The translations under genes and the position numbers were made by a program. This document shows positions 26,433 through 33,622 of a DNA stretch of 64,000 nt, one piece after another. The notes under the pieces are model-generated. The model did not search any database. It was not told the DNA's origin and saw only the letters and a program-made list of their open reading frames with translations. Within the stretch, counting starts at the first letter, position 1; every line of letters starts with the position of its first letter. Source of the DNA: Bacillota bacterium (GTDB taxonomy: Bacteria > Bacillota > Clostridia > Oscillospirales > Ruminococcaceae); the NCBI GenBank assembly GCA_023457355.1, contig JAEWLW010000044.1, positions 4,503 to 68,502 on the forward strand. Reading direction: 5' to 3'.

Positions 26433-27425
26433 ATGTGTTCACTGTTTGGAATCATTGACTATAAGGAAGCATTAAGCCAAAAATGGCGCAACAAGGCCAT
26501 TACAGTGCTTTCACGGGAATCGCAAATAAGAGGAACGGATGCAACCGGAATCGCTTATAATTTTAACCACCAAATGCGGGTTTTTAAGCGTCCATGGCCC
26601 GCTCGGAGGATGCATTTTTGCATCCCGGAGGGTGTTCCGGTCATCATGGGGCATACGAGAATGACAACGCAGGGGAGTGCTAAGCGAAACTACAATAATC
26701 ATCCGTTTTCAGGGTGTTGCGGGAATATGCGCTTCGCTCTGGCGCACAACGGCGTGCTTTATAACGACAAATTGCTGCGCAGTCAGTATCATTTACCGAA
26801 GACCGCTATTGAGACCGATAGTTATGCTGCCGTTCAGCTTTTGGAGCAGAATAATACCCTCGACCTCGCCGCGCTGCAACAGGCAGTCGAGCGGGTCGAG
26901 GGCTCTTTCACCTTTACAATACTGGATGAAAACGGCACATTATCCTTTATAAAAGGGACAAGCCCGCTCGTCATCTACCGGTTTGAGTCGCTTGGATTTT
27001 ATCTGTACGCCTCCACCGAGGAGATTATGAAGCGGGTCATACATCGGCTGAAAATTGGCAAGATGCTATACAGCAATATCACTATTGAATGTGGTGACAT
27101 TCTTCAAATTAACAAACACGGAGATTGTCACTGGGGAAAGTTTGATGCGTCACATTTATATCAGGCGAGTGCTTATTCTCGCTTTGGCTTATGGGATGAT
27201 CCGTATGATTGGGGGAATCTGATGTATAAAACATCATGCAGAGAGAATACGCCGCTGGATGCCTTGCTGTCCTCAGCAAGCGCTATGGGTGTTTCTCCCG
27301 ATGATGTCGCGCTTTTGCTCGACGGTGGGTATGATCAATCCGATATAGAGGATTTGCTGTATGAGCCCATGTTGCTGCGAGAATGCCTGGCCGAGTTAAA
27401 GGAATCGTGCTGCGGCTGGTATTGA
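26433..27425 (+). CDS. Class II glutamine amidotransferase domain protein
   Basis: This 330-residue Ntn-type glutaminase has the N-terminal nucleophile Cys2 in MCSLFGIID, then RGTDATGIA at 33-41, GHTRMTTQG at 73-81 and HNGVLYN at 105-111. These are the core residues of GATase II as in GlmS, PurF and asparagine synthetase. There is no synthetase domain attached. The C-terminal 100 residues are unassigned. It follows the amidoligase by 96 nt with a good AAAGGGG site. The pair probably forms an amide or gamma-glutamyl type product or modifies a protein; the substrate is unknown. Confidence 0.9.
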   Translation: MCSLFGIIDYKEALSQKWRNKAITVLSRESQIRGTDATGIAYNFNHQMRVFKRPWPARRMHFCIPEGVPVIMGHTRMTTQGSAKRNYNNHPFSGCCGNMRFALAHNGVLYNDKLLRSQYHLPKTAIETDSYAAVQLLEQNNTLDLAALQQAVERVEGSFTFTILDENGTLSFIKGTSPLVIYRFESLGFYLYASTEEIMKRVIHRLKIGKMLYSNITIECGDILQINKHGDCHWGKFDASHLYQASAYSRFGLWDDPYDWGNLMYKTSCRENTPLDALLSSASAMGVSPDDVALLLDGGYDQSDIEDLLYEPMLLRECLAELKESCCGWY

Positions 27426-27454
27426 CACAATGGCTTTTGCAAGCGCTTCCCAAA

Positions 27455-27574
27455 GCAAATGGTTCTTCGGCTTTACAACAAAGGCCGGGCATCGCCGTTG
27501 CTTAAAACACATCCGGCGCAGAATACGAAGCATTCTGCGCCGGATCTTTGTTGTAAAGCCGAAGAACCATTTGC
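27455..27574. repeat. 120-bp nested inverted repeat
   Basis: The outer 29-bp arms 27455-27483 and 27546-27574 are perfectly complementary; the left arm begins GCAAATGGTTCTTCGGC. Inside, 27511-27545 forms a second perfect 14-bp hairpin (ATCCGGCGCAGAAT, 7-nt loop) abutting the right arm. A 27-nt single-stranded bulge (27484-27510) remains on the left. It lies 30 nt after the amidotransferase stop. It could be a strong terminator, a MITE-like element or a structured RNA. Confidence 0.9.
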
Positions 27575-27670
27575 GGCGGGGCGTTTGTAGCGTAACGGAA
27601 CACGCACCAGCCGTATAGCACCAATCCATATTTGTTCCATAAATTCATTATTATTGAGGAGTTGTTTAAT

Positions 27671-27862
27671 ATGTCCACCATCGTATACATCATCAGCATC
27701 ATCTTAGCCACCATCATCGTCCGGGTGCTGCGCAGTTTATTCATGGGGCTTTTCGGAATCAATGCCATGTTTGTCAGCTTCAAGTCACAGCTTGTCTTTA
27801 TCGCACTTGGCACCGCGATTTTGTCCACCGGCATTGCTTCGCTGCTGGGTATTACTTTATAA
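27671..27862 (+). CDS. Small two-helix membrane protein
   Basis: This 63-residue hydrophobic protein has two predicted membrane segments (about 3-18 and 38-58) separated by a basic/aromatic loop. The N-terminus is MSTIVYIISIILATIIVRVL. GAGGAG lies nine bases before ATG 27671, and a terminator follows directly. No family is recognised. Size and placement recall small accessory membrane proteins of conjugative elements or toxin-type peptides. Confidence 0.65.
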   Translation: MSTIVYIISIILATIIVRVLRSLFMGLFGINAMFVSFKSQLVFIALGTAILSTGIASLLGITL

Positions 27863-27872
27863 CACGATACCC

Positions 27873-27912
27873 GATACCCCGGCGCAAGTGCTTGTACTTG
27901 CGCCGGGGTATC
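27873..27912 (+). terminator. Perfect 17-bp terminator stem-loop
   Basis: GATACCCCGGCGCAAGT pairs with 27896-27912 around a GCTTGT loop and is followed by ACACCATTTTT. It lies ten bases after the small membrane protein gene. Confidence 0.85.
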
Positions 27913-28033
27913 ACACCATTTTTAACGCATCTGTCGCGCTTATCTCCCTTGACACGGGGGACTTCATGACATATCCTTTTCATAGACAAACACAACCATG
28001 CTTTGATCATTTTTTTGAGGGGAGGGGTTTCAT

Positions 28034-29824
28034 CTGGCACAGGTTCAAAGACAAGATGCATCCGACAACAGAAAAGTGGCCATCTATGCACGAAAATCCA
28101 AAATCACCGAAACCGGCAAGAGCGTTGAAAATCAGATTACCAAATGCAAGAGCTATGCTAATCTCAAATTTGACGCCGGTGATGATGATATATTAATTTA
28201 TCAGGATGAGGGCTTGTCGGGCTATTACTCTGACCGCCCTGCCTATATGCGCATGCTGGATGATATCCGTCAAAATAAAATCCGTGCGGTGATCTGCTAT
28301 AAGTTTGATCGAATCAGCCGCCGGACGCTTGACCTTTTAAATTTAGTCGAACACCTTAAAACGAAGCATATCGCTTTCATATCCTGCACCGACGACGTTG
28401 ACACCAGCAGCCGAATTGGTAAAATTCTCATGTCGCTGCTAGCTTCAATCTCGGAATTCGAGCGGGATATCATCGCGGAGCGCATCGCCGATAATATGTA
28501 CGAGCTTGCTAAGGAAGGGCGCTGGCTGGGCGGCACAACCCCAACCGGATTTTACTCTAAGAAAGAGTATATCGTCACGCATGGCAAAAAGACGTCCATC
28601 AACCATCTGGAGCCTGTACCGGAGGAGCAGGAGATAGTCAGGGGAATCTATGAAACCTTTTTGAAAAACCGTAGCTTAGGCAAGGTGGTCGAGTGGGCAG
28701 AGGAACGCAAAATTCTTAGTAAAAATAAATGCCACTATACCAACATCAGCATTCGAGATATCATAAAAAACCCCGTCTACGCCATCGCGGACGGGGATAC
28801 CTATGATTATTTTAAGGCCTTCTCGGTACCGATTTATGCCGATGAGACTGATTTTAATGGTATTAATGGACTTATGGTCTACAATAAGACTGAGCAGACA
28901 AAAGAATTGCGAGACAGTTCCACCGCCATTCACCCCGAATATGTCAAGCGAAGCGAAATCCGCGACATTTCAGAGTGGATTATCTCGGTTGGCAAACACA
29001 AGGGCCTTATAAGCGGCAAGGATTGGATCCGTGCTCAGAGTATCTTAGAGGATAACCGCAGCCTGTACGCCCGCCCCAATGAAGAAAGCCGTTCGCTGCT
29101 TTCGGGCCTGATTGCCTGCCCCATTTGCGGTGAGAATATGTACACACGCAAACTGAGCGGCCGTTATACCAAAGAGGGCGTGCCGCGTTTTAACTATGTC
29201 TGCAAAACAAAGTTTCATGACCGCCACGCCTGCAGAAGCAAGGATATCAACGGAAACGAGCTGGATACCTTTGTTCTGGAAAGTATTTGTGCCATGAATG
29301 ACCCCGATAACGACTATTATGAGTTGCTGATCGCCTCAAAGAATTCATTATCGGGTTCCGGCGAAAAGCATGAAGCAGAAAAGCAGCGGCTGCAAAAGCG
29401 ACTGGCGGGAATTGAAAAAGAGATTTCATCTCAAACACAGACTATGCGCGGCGCTTCGCAAGCAATTAAGAATGCGCTGATGGCGGATATTGAAAACCTT
29501 GCCAACGAACAAAGCGAGGTGGAAAACCGCCTCACGGTTATTCTGGCGGAGCAGCAGCACTGCGCGACGCAACTCGTGGATATGGCGCACCTGCGCGAGA
29601 TCATTGCATCGTTTCCAAAACTGCTGCCGGTGCTGTCCTATCAGGACAAAATGGAGCTTGTCCGCGCCGTGCTTGAAAAAGTGGTTGTCGCACCCGACGA
29701 AAACAAAGATTTGCAGGTGCATCTGTTCTTAAAAGGGGCCAAAACGCCCGAATCAGGCCAAAATGGACACGAAACGGGTGCTATGTGTCAACCGGATGCG
29801 GGTAGCATTTTCTATACACCTTGA
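28034..29824 (+). CDS. Large serine recombinase, SpoIVCA-like
   Basis: This serine integrase is 596 residues long when read from CTG 28034, which follows GAGGGGAGGGG at good spacing and gives the normal N-terminal extension. GTG 28076 is the next start. The resolvase domain has VAIYARKS with catalytic Ser22, then DEGLSGYYSDRPAY and YKFDRISRR. A recombinase domain and a zinc ribbon (CPICGENMY ... CKTKFHDRHAC) follow, then a coiled coil near 450-520. Its 3' end converges on and overlaps the truncated sigK gene, as spoIVCA does with sigK in skin elements. The last codons and the stop lie in sigK-derived DNA. Confidence 0.93.
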   Translation: MAQVQRQDASDNRKVAIYARKSKITETGKSVENQITKCKSYANLKFDAGDDDILIYQDEGLSGYYSDRPAYMRMLDDIRQNKIRAVICYKFDRISRRTLDLLNLVEHLKTKHIAFISCTDDVDTSSRIGKILMSLLASISEFERDIIAERIADNMYELAKEGRWLGGTTPTGFYSKKEYIVTHGKKTSINHLEPVPEEQEIVRGIYETFLKNRSLGKVVEWAEERKILSKNKCHYTNISIRDIIKNPVYAIADGDTYDYFKAFSVPIYADETDFNGINGLMVYNKTEQTKELRDSSTAIHPEYVKRSEIRDISEWIISVGKHKGLISGKDWIRAQSILEDNRSLYARPNEESRSLLSGLIACPICGENMYTRKLSGRYTKEGVPRFNYVCKTKFHDRHACRSKDINGNELDTFVLESICAMNDPDNDYYELLIASKNSLSGSGEKHEAEKQRLQKRLAGIEKEISSQTQTMRGASQAIKNALMADIENLANEQSEVENRLTVILAEQQHCATQLVDMAHLREIIASFPKLLPVLSYQDKMELVRAVLEKVVVAPDENKDLQVHLFLKGAKTPESGQNGHETGAMCQPDAGSIFYTP

Positions 29825-30145
29825 AGCGTAGGTCGCAAACCGTGTTCCCTTTTCATAGTCAAAGGTCGAAACCGCCTTGATCAGGCCGATAGTGCCGATC
29901 GAAATCAGATCGTCCTGATCTTTGATGTTCGAATAGTACTTCTTAATGATGTGCACTACAAGCCGCAGGTTATGCTCAATCAACCGGTTTTTGGCCTGTG
30001 CATCCCCTGCCCGGATCAGTTTTAAGCATTCGCGCTCATTTTTGGCCGAAAGTGGCTTGGGAAAGGAATTGCCGCTGCTGACATGCAATACAAAGAGGAG
30101 CCGCATGAGTTGTGGCAGCCCTGCTAGAAGCGTCTCAAAAAACAT
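29753..30145 (-). pseudogene. sigK: N-terminal half of sporulation sigma factor SigK, interrupted
   Basis: From ATG 30145 the frame reads as SigK: a hydrophobic pro-sequence (ETLLAGLPQLMRLLFVLHV), then SGNSFPKPLS, LIEHNLRLVVHIIKKYY, DLISIGTIGLIKAVSTFDYE and ATYASRCIEN. At CIEN, where the intact protein would continue EILM, it turns into unrelated sequence and stops after about 17 codons. The breakpoint is near 29806-29812 (GAAAATG on the minus strand). Bacillus and Clostridioides sigK genes are interrupted by skin elements at this same point. It may therefore be a functional split gene restored by excision rather than a dead one. AGAGGG precedes the ATG. Confidence 0.9.
29800..29824. other. 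Candidate attachment-site junction of the sigK-interrupting element
   Basis: The switch from sigK to element sequence occurs in GTATAGAAAATG|CTACC on the minus strand (about 29806-29812). The known B. subtilis skin crossover lies in the equivalent AATGA of CIENE. The partner junction carrying the C-terminal sigK half was not found in the window. Confidence 0.7.
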
Positions 30146-30240
30146 AGTGTCCCGCCCTCTCACGATATAATTGACATTATATTTTATGTGAAAATCCCTG
30201 TGAAAATCACGCCGTCGCGCTACAATCCAAAATGTTAGGC

Positions 30241-30282
30241 AAAAAGAACAGGCTGCTGTTTTAGCAACGGCCTGTTCTTTTT
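30241..30282. terminator. Bidirectional terminator
   Basis: The 13-bp stem AAAAAGAACAGGC / GCCTGTTCTTTTT has a 16-nt loop. A and T runs on both sides give U tracts in either direction. Confidence 0.8.
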
Positions 30283-30309
30283 AGCATACAAAAGGGCTTT
30301 ATGATCTTA

Positions 30310-30338
30310 ACGGGCGGCGAAAAACTTCCGCCGCCCGT
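30310..30338 (-). terminator. GC-rich stem-loop after the cytidylate-kinase-like gene
   Basis: ACGGGCGGCG pairs with CGCCGCCCGT around a 9-nt loop, 55 nt past the stop of the gene at 30393. The T tract is weak. Confidence 0.5.
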
Positions 30339-30392
30339 GTCTTTATAGCCTTTCTGTTAACACGATCTTTCGGTTTTAATCGGGTTGCCGGA

Positions 30393-31022
30393 TTAAAAAG
30401 ACTTCAGCTTAACAGCGTTTTTAATCAATTCAATGCAGCCCTCAATCCCCCATGTTTCGCTGTTTATGCTTAAATCATACTGGTCAGCCAGGTTCCAGAG
30501 CTGCCCGGTGTAATGCCGGTAATAGTTTGCGCGCAGTTCATCCGTCTTCAGAATTTTAGTCCGCATGGCACTTGGGACCAGCGCTGTCGCATGCATTTTT
30601 CTCTTCAGGCAGGCTTCCAGCGGCGCATGGACATAAACCCGCAGCACATTATCGCAATCCTTCAACACAAAATCGGCACAGCGGCCAATAATCACACAGC
30701 TTTCGCTGGCCGCTAGTCCTTTGATCACCTTGGCCTGATAGTTAAACAGATTTTTGTTCGAGAGAAAATACTCACTTTGCGGCGGTATCAGTTCACCATT
30801 ATAGACACTGCGGGATATTTTAAACAGGTTCGTCTTTTTAACCTGTTCATCCGCCTGCGCAAAAAGTTCTTCACTGATTCCGCTGTCATCAGAAGCCAGC
30901 CTGAGCAGCTTGCGGTCATAGTAGTTGATCCCAAAGGCATCGGCCAGCCGACGCGCAATCTCACCGCCGCCGCTGCCGCAGCCGCGCGCAACGGTAATGA
31001 CAAATTTTTTGTCGTTTTCCAT
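30393..31022 (-). CDS. Cytidylate kinase-like family protein
   Basis: This 209-residue protein has the N-terminal P-loop variant ARGCGSGGGEIARRLA, then FGINYYDRKLLRLAS and CVIIGRCADFVL. That is the pattern of the cytidylate-kinase-like family that resembles Cmk but has an unproven nucleotide substrate. ATG 31022 follows GGAGGGGGTGG. A longer frame to 31277 only reads across the livF gene. It follows the liv transporter operon by 22 nt and may be co-transcribed with it. Confidence 0.88.
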   Translation of the reverse strand: MENDKKFVITVARGCGSGGGEIARRLADAFGINYYDRKLLRLASDDSGISEELFAQADEQVKKTNLFKISRSVYNGELIPPQSEYFLSNKNLFNYQAKVIKGLAASESCVIIGRCADFVLKDCDNVLRVYVHAPLEACLKRKMHATALVPSAMRTKILKTDELRANYYRHYTGQLWNLADQYDLSINSETWGIEGCIELIKNAVKLKSF

Positions 31023-31044
31023 GAATCCACCCCCTCCAGCGTTT

Positions 31045-31749
31045 TTATGCGCCCAGATAGGCCTTGCGCACCCGGTCGTCCTCAAGCAGATCGGAAGCCT
31101 TGCCTTCCATAGATATGGTGCCGGTCTCCAAAACATACGCGCGGTCAGAGATGGAAAGCGCCATTTTTGCATTTTGTTCCACGAGCAGGACGGTGATGCC
31201 GCTCTCATGCAGTGATGTAATAATATCAAACACTTCGCCCACCAACAGCGGGGAAAGTCCCATCGAAGGTTCGTCAAGCAGTAGCATTTTGGGGTTGGTC
31301 ATCAGTGCGCGGCCCATGGCCAGCATCTGCTGCTCACCGCCTGAAAGCGTGCCCGCCAGCTGTTTATAGCGCTCTTTAAGGCGCGGAAAACGCTTGTAAA
31401 CCATTTCTATGTTCTGGCCAACACGCATTTTGTCCTTACAGATAATGGCACCCATCTCCAAATTCTCCGCCACGGTCATGCGGCTGAAAACATGGCGACC
31501 TTCCGGCACATGTGCCATGCCAAGGCCGAGAATTTTATAAGGTTCTATACGGCACAAGTCGTTTTCGTCGTAAACAATTTCCCCTTCAGAGGGGTGCCGC
31601 AACCCTGTGATCGTGTGTAGCGTCGTGGTTTTACCTGCACCGTTTGCCCCGATGAGCGAGACGCATTCGCCTCTCTGCACCGTCAGGCTGATACCCTTGA
31701 TGGCGTGTATCGCGCCATAGTGAACATGAAGATTTTTGACTGTCAGCAT
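31045..31749 (-). CDS. livF: Branched-chain amino-acid ABC transporter ATPase LivF
   Basis: This 234-residue ATPase has Walker A GANGAGKTT, the signature LSGGEQQMLAMGRAL, Walker B MLLLDEPSMGLSP and the H-loop region LLVEQNAKMAL. The LivF-type segment HVPEGRHVFSRMTV distinguishes it from LivG. It energises uptake of leucine, isoleucine, valine or related amino acids at the cytoplasmic face. ATG 31749 follows AGGGGGAG. It is the last gene of livJHMGF. Confidence 0.95.
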   Translation of the reverse strand: MLTVKNLHVHYGAIHAIKGISLTVQRGECVSLIGANGAGKTTTLHTITGLRHPSEGEIVYDENDLCRIEPYKILGLGMAHVPEGRHVFSRMTVAENLEMGAIICKDKMRVGQNIEMVYKRFPRLKERYKQLAGTLSGGEQQMLAMGRALMTNPKMLLLDEPSMGLSPLLVGEVFDIITSLHESGITVLLVEQNAKMALSISDRAYVLETGTISMEGKASDLLEDDRVRKAYLGA

Positions 31750-31762
31750 CGTCGACTCCCCC

Positions 31763-32533
31763 TTACGCGCCCAGATAGGCCGCGATAACTCTGGGATTCT
31801 TCGCGATCTCCTCAGGTTTTCCGGCTGCAATGGTTTCACCGTAATCAATAACGATAATACGCTCGCAAATTTTCATAACAAGGCTCATATCGTGCTCAAT
31901 CAGCAGAATCGATACTTTGAACTTCTGCCGAATCAGGCTGATGCATTTTAAAAGCTCGGCCGTTTCGGTGGGGTTCATGCCGGCGGCCGGTTCATCAAGC
32001 AGCAGCACTTTCATATCGGTGGCCAGCGCACGGGCAATTTCCAGCTTGCGCTGCTGGCCATAGGGCAGATTTTCAGCAATGACATCGGCTTTGCCCTCCA
32101 GCCCAAAAAGTGACAACAACTCCAGGGCCTTTTGGTCGATCTCCGCTTCCTCTTTCCAGTAGCGGCCCAGATGAAAAAAACTTTCCAGCAGACTTGATTT
32201 TAAGTCTTTTGAAAACGCGGCCTTAACGTTATCGGCCACCGTCATTTTCCGGAACAGGCGAATATTCTGAAAGGTACGTGCCACGCCACAGCTTACCACC
32301 TGATGCACCTTTTTACCGTTGAGCGTTTCGCCATTCATCTCCACCACGCCGTCGGTGGGCAGGTATACCCCCGTCAAAAGGTTAAAGACCGTCGTTTTCC
32401 CTGCACCATTCGGGCCGATAAGCCCGACGAGCTCGCCTTCCTTCAATTCAAGGTTAAAGTTTGAAACCGCCTTCAGGCCGCCGAACTGAATGCCCAGCTC
32501 ACGCGCCCGCAATACCGTCGCAGCTTCACGCAT
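31763..32533 (-). CDS. livG: Branched-chain amino-acid ABC transporter ATPase LivG
   Basis: This 256-residue ATPase has GPNGAGKTTVFNLLTGVY as Walker A, a long LivG-specific insertion after the Q-loop (VARTFQNIRLFRKMTVADNV), a diverged signature LPYGQQRKLEIARAL and Walker B VLLLDEPAAGMNP. It pairs with LivF on the LivH-LivM permease. Its start overlaps the livM stop by 8 nt behind GGAGGTG, implying coupled translation. Confidence 0.95.
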   Translation of the reverse strand: MREAATVLRARELGIQFGGLKAVSNFNLELKEGELVGLIGPNGAGKTTVFNLLTGVYLPTDGVVEMNGETLNGKKVHQVVSCGVARTFQNIRLFRKMTVADNVKAAFSKDLKSSLLESFFHLGRYWKEEAEIDQKALELLSLFGLEGKADVIAENLPYGQQRKLEIARALATDMKVLLLDEPAAGMNPTETAELLKCISLIRQKFKVSILLIEHDMSLVMKICERIIVIDYGETIAAGKPEEIAKNPRVIAAYLGA

Positions 32534-33608
32534 GGTCGGTCACCTCCGTGGATTTTTTGCCCGGCTTTTTGCCGGGGCCTGATTTGAGCCACCCAAGCAG
32601 CGCCAAGATCGCCTTACGCAGCGAGAATTCATAGCTGCCGCAAAGACCGGTGGGACGGAAAATCATCATAAGAATCAACACGACGCTGTAAATGAGCATG
32701 CGATAATCGGCAAAAGCGCGCAGCGCCTCGGGCAGAATAGCCAGCATAATCGAGGCGATCACCGAACCGGTAAGGCTGCCCATGCCGCCAAGCACAACCA
32801 TAATCACATATTCGGTGGATTTCAAAAAGGTGAAGTCCGCCGCCTGAATGGTGCCCAGGCCCCTATGGGCAAAAACCGCACCCGCCACGCCGGCAAAAAA
32901 CGCCGAAATGGTGAAGGCCAGCACCTTGTAATAGGTGTTGTTGATGCCCGCAGCTTCGCTGGCGATGTCATCCTCGCGGATGGCTTTGACCGCGCGCCCG
33001 TGGCGCGAGTTAACAAACATAATCATCATCGAAACGCACAGCACCGTAATAAAGTAGGCAACATAAAGATTATTCAGGTTGGGAATGCCGATAAGCGGCT
33101 GCCCTGCCTTGCCCGCCGAAAGGCCCTTGCCACCCGCAAAGGGCAGGTTCTGGATGATTACACGTATAATCTCGCCAAAGCCCAGTGTGATGATCGCCAG
33201 ATAGTCGCCGCGCAGCCGAAGCGCTGGAATGCCCACCAGCATGCCGGCCAATGCCGCCATGCAGGCGCCGCAGATAATGCCGATCAAGAGCAGCGGCAGC
33301 GTCGAGGCCAGCTCCTTGCCGGTGAACAATCCGGCATTGCGCAGCGCCTTGGCCACCAGTGCGCTGGTGTAGGCGCCAATCGCCATAAACCCGGCGTGGC
33401 CCAGTGCCAGCTGCCCCAAAAAGCCGAGCACAACGTTCAGCGAGGTTGCCATGATGATAAAATAGCAGCACTGCACCAGAATGCCCTCGACATATTTATT
33501 GATGAGGTGTGTTTCCTTAATCAACATCAGCAGCACAAAAACCGCCATGACCGCGATAAAATTGACCAGTAATCCGGCCCGTTTTGACTTCGTCATATAC
33601 TGCATCAT
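32526..33608 (-). CDS. livM: Branched-chain amino-acid ABC transporter permease LivM
   Basis: This permease of 360 residues has about ten membrane segments. Family motifs include LNVVLGFLGQLALGHAGFMA near 55-75 and the cytoplasmic EAA-like loop SRHGRAVKAIREDDIASEAA, which contacts the ATPases. A basic, lysine-rich tail (GPGKKPGKKSTEV) ends the protein. AAGGAGG precedes the start. It lies 14 nt after livH. Confidence 0.95.
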   Translation of the reverse strand: MMQYMTKSKRAGLLVNFIAVMAVFVLLMLIKETHLINKYVEGILVQCCYFIIMATSLNVVLGFLGQLALGHAGFMAIGAYTSALVAKALRNAGLFTGKELASTLPLLLIGIICGACMAALAGMLVGIPALRLRGDYLAIITLGFGEIIRVIIQNLPFAGGKGLSAGKAGQPLIGIPNLNNLYVAYFITVLCVSMMIMFVNSRHGRAVKAIREDDIASEAAGINNTYYKVLAFTISAFFAGVAGAVFAHRGLGTIQAADFTFLKSTEYVIMVVLGGMGSLTGSVIASIMLAILPEALRAFADYRMLIYSVVLILMMIFRPTGLCGSYEFSLRKAILALLGWLKSGPGKKPGKKSTEVTDHA

Positions 33609-33622
33609 AAACGCGCCCTCCT

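Noticed and set aside
27455..27574. Retron msr-msd reading of the nested repeat
   Set aside because: No reverse transcriptase gene lies nearby, so a retron is not supported.
27396..27834. Minus-strand frames across the amidotransferase 3' region
   Set aside because: They run through the perfect inverted repeat and lack start signals; the repeat itself creates open frames.
1..29750. Search for the C-terminal half of sigK
   Set aside because: No minus-strand or plus-strand frame shows the expected region 3/4 motifs (for example SLQDPIG or a SRSYVSRIE-type helix). It must lie outside the window or be lost.
32865..33572. 235-codon plus-strand frame, His/Gln-rich
   Set aside because: It is antisense to livM, whose LivM motifs are unmistakable; the composition reflects the GC-rich opposite strand.
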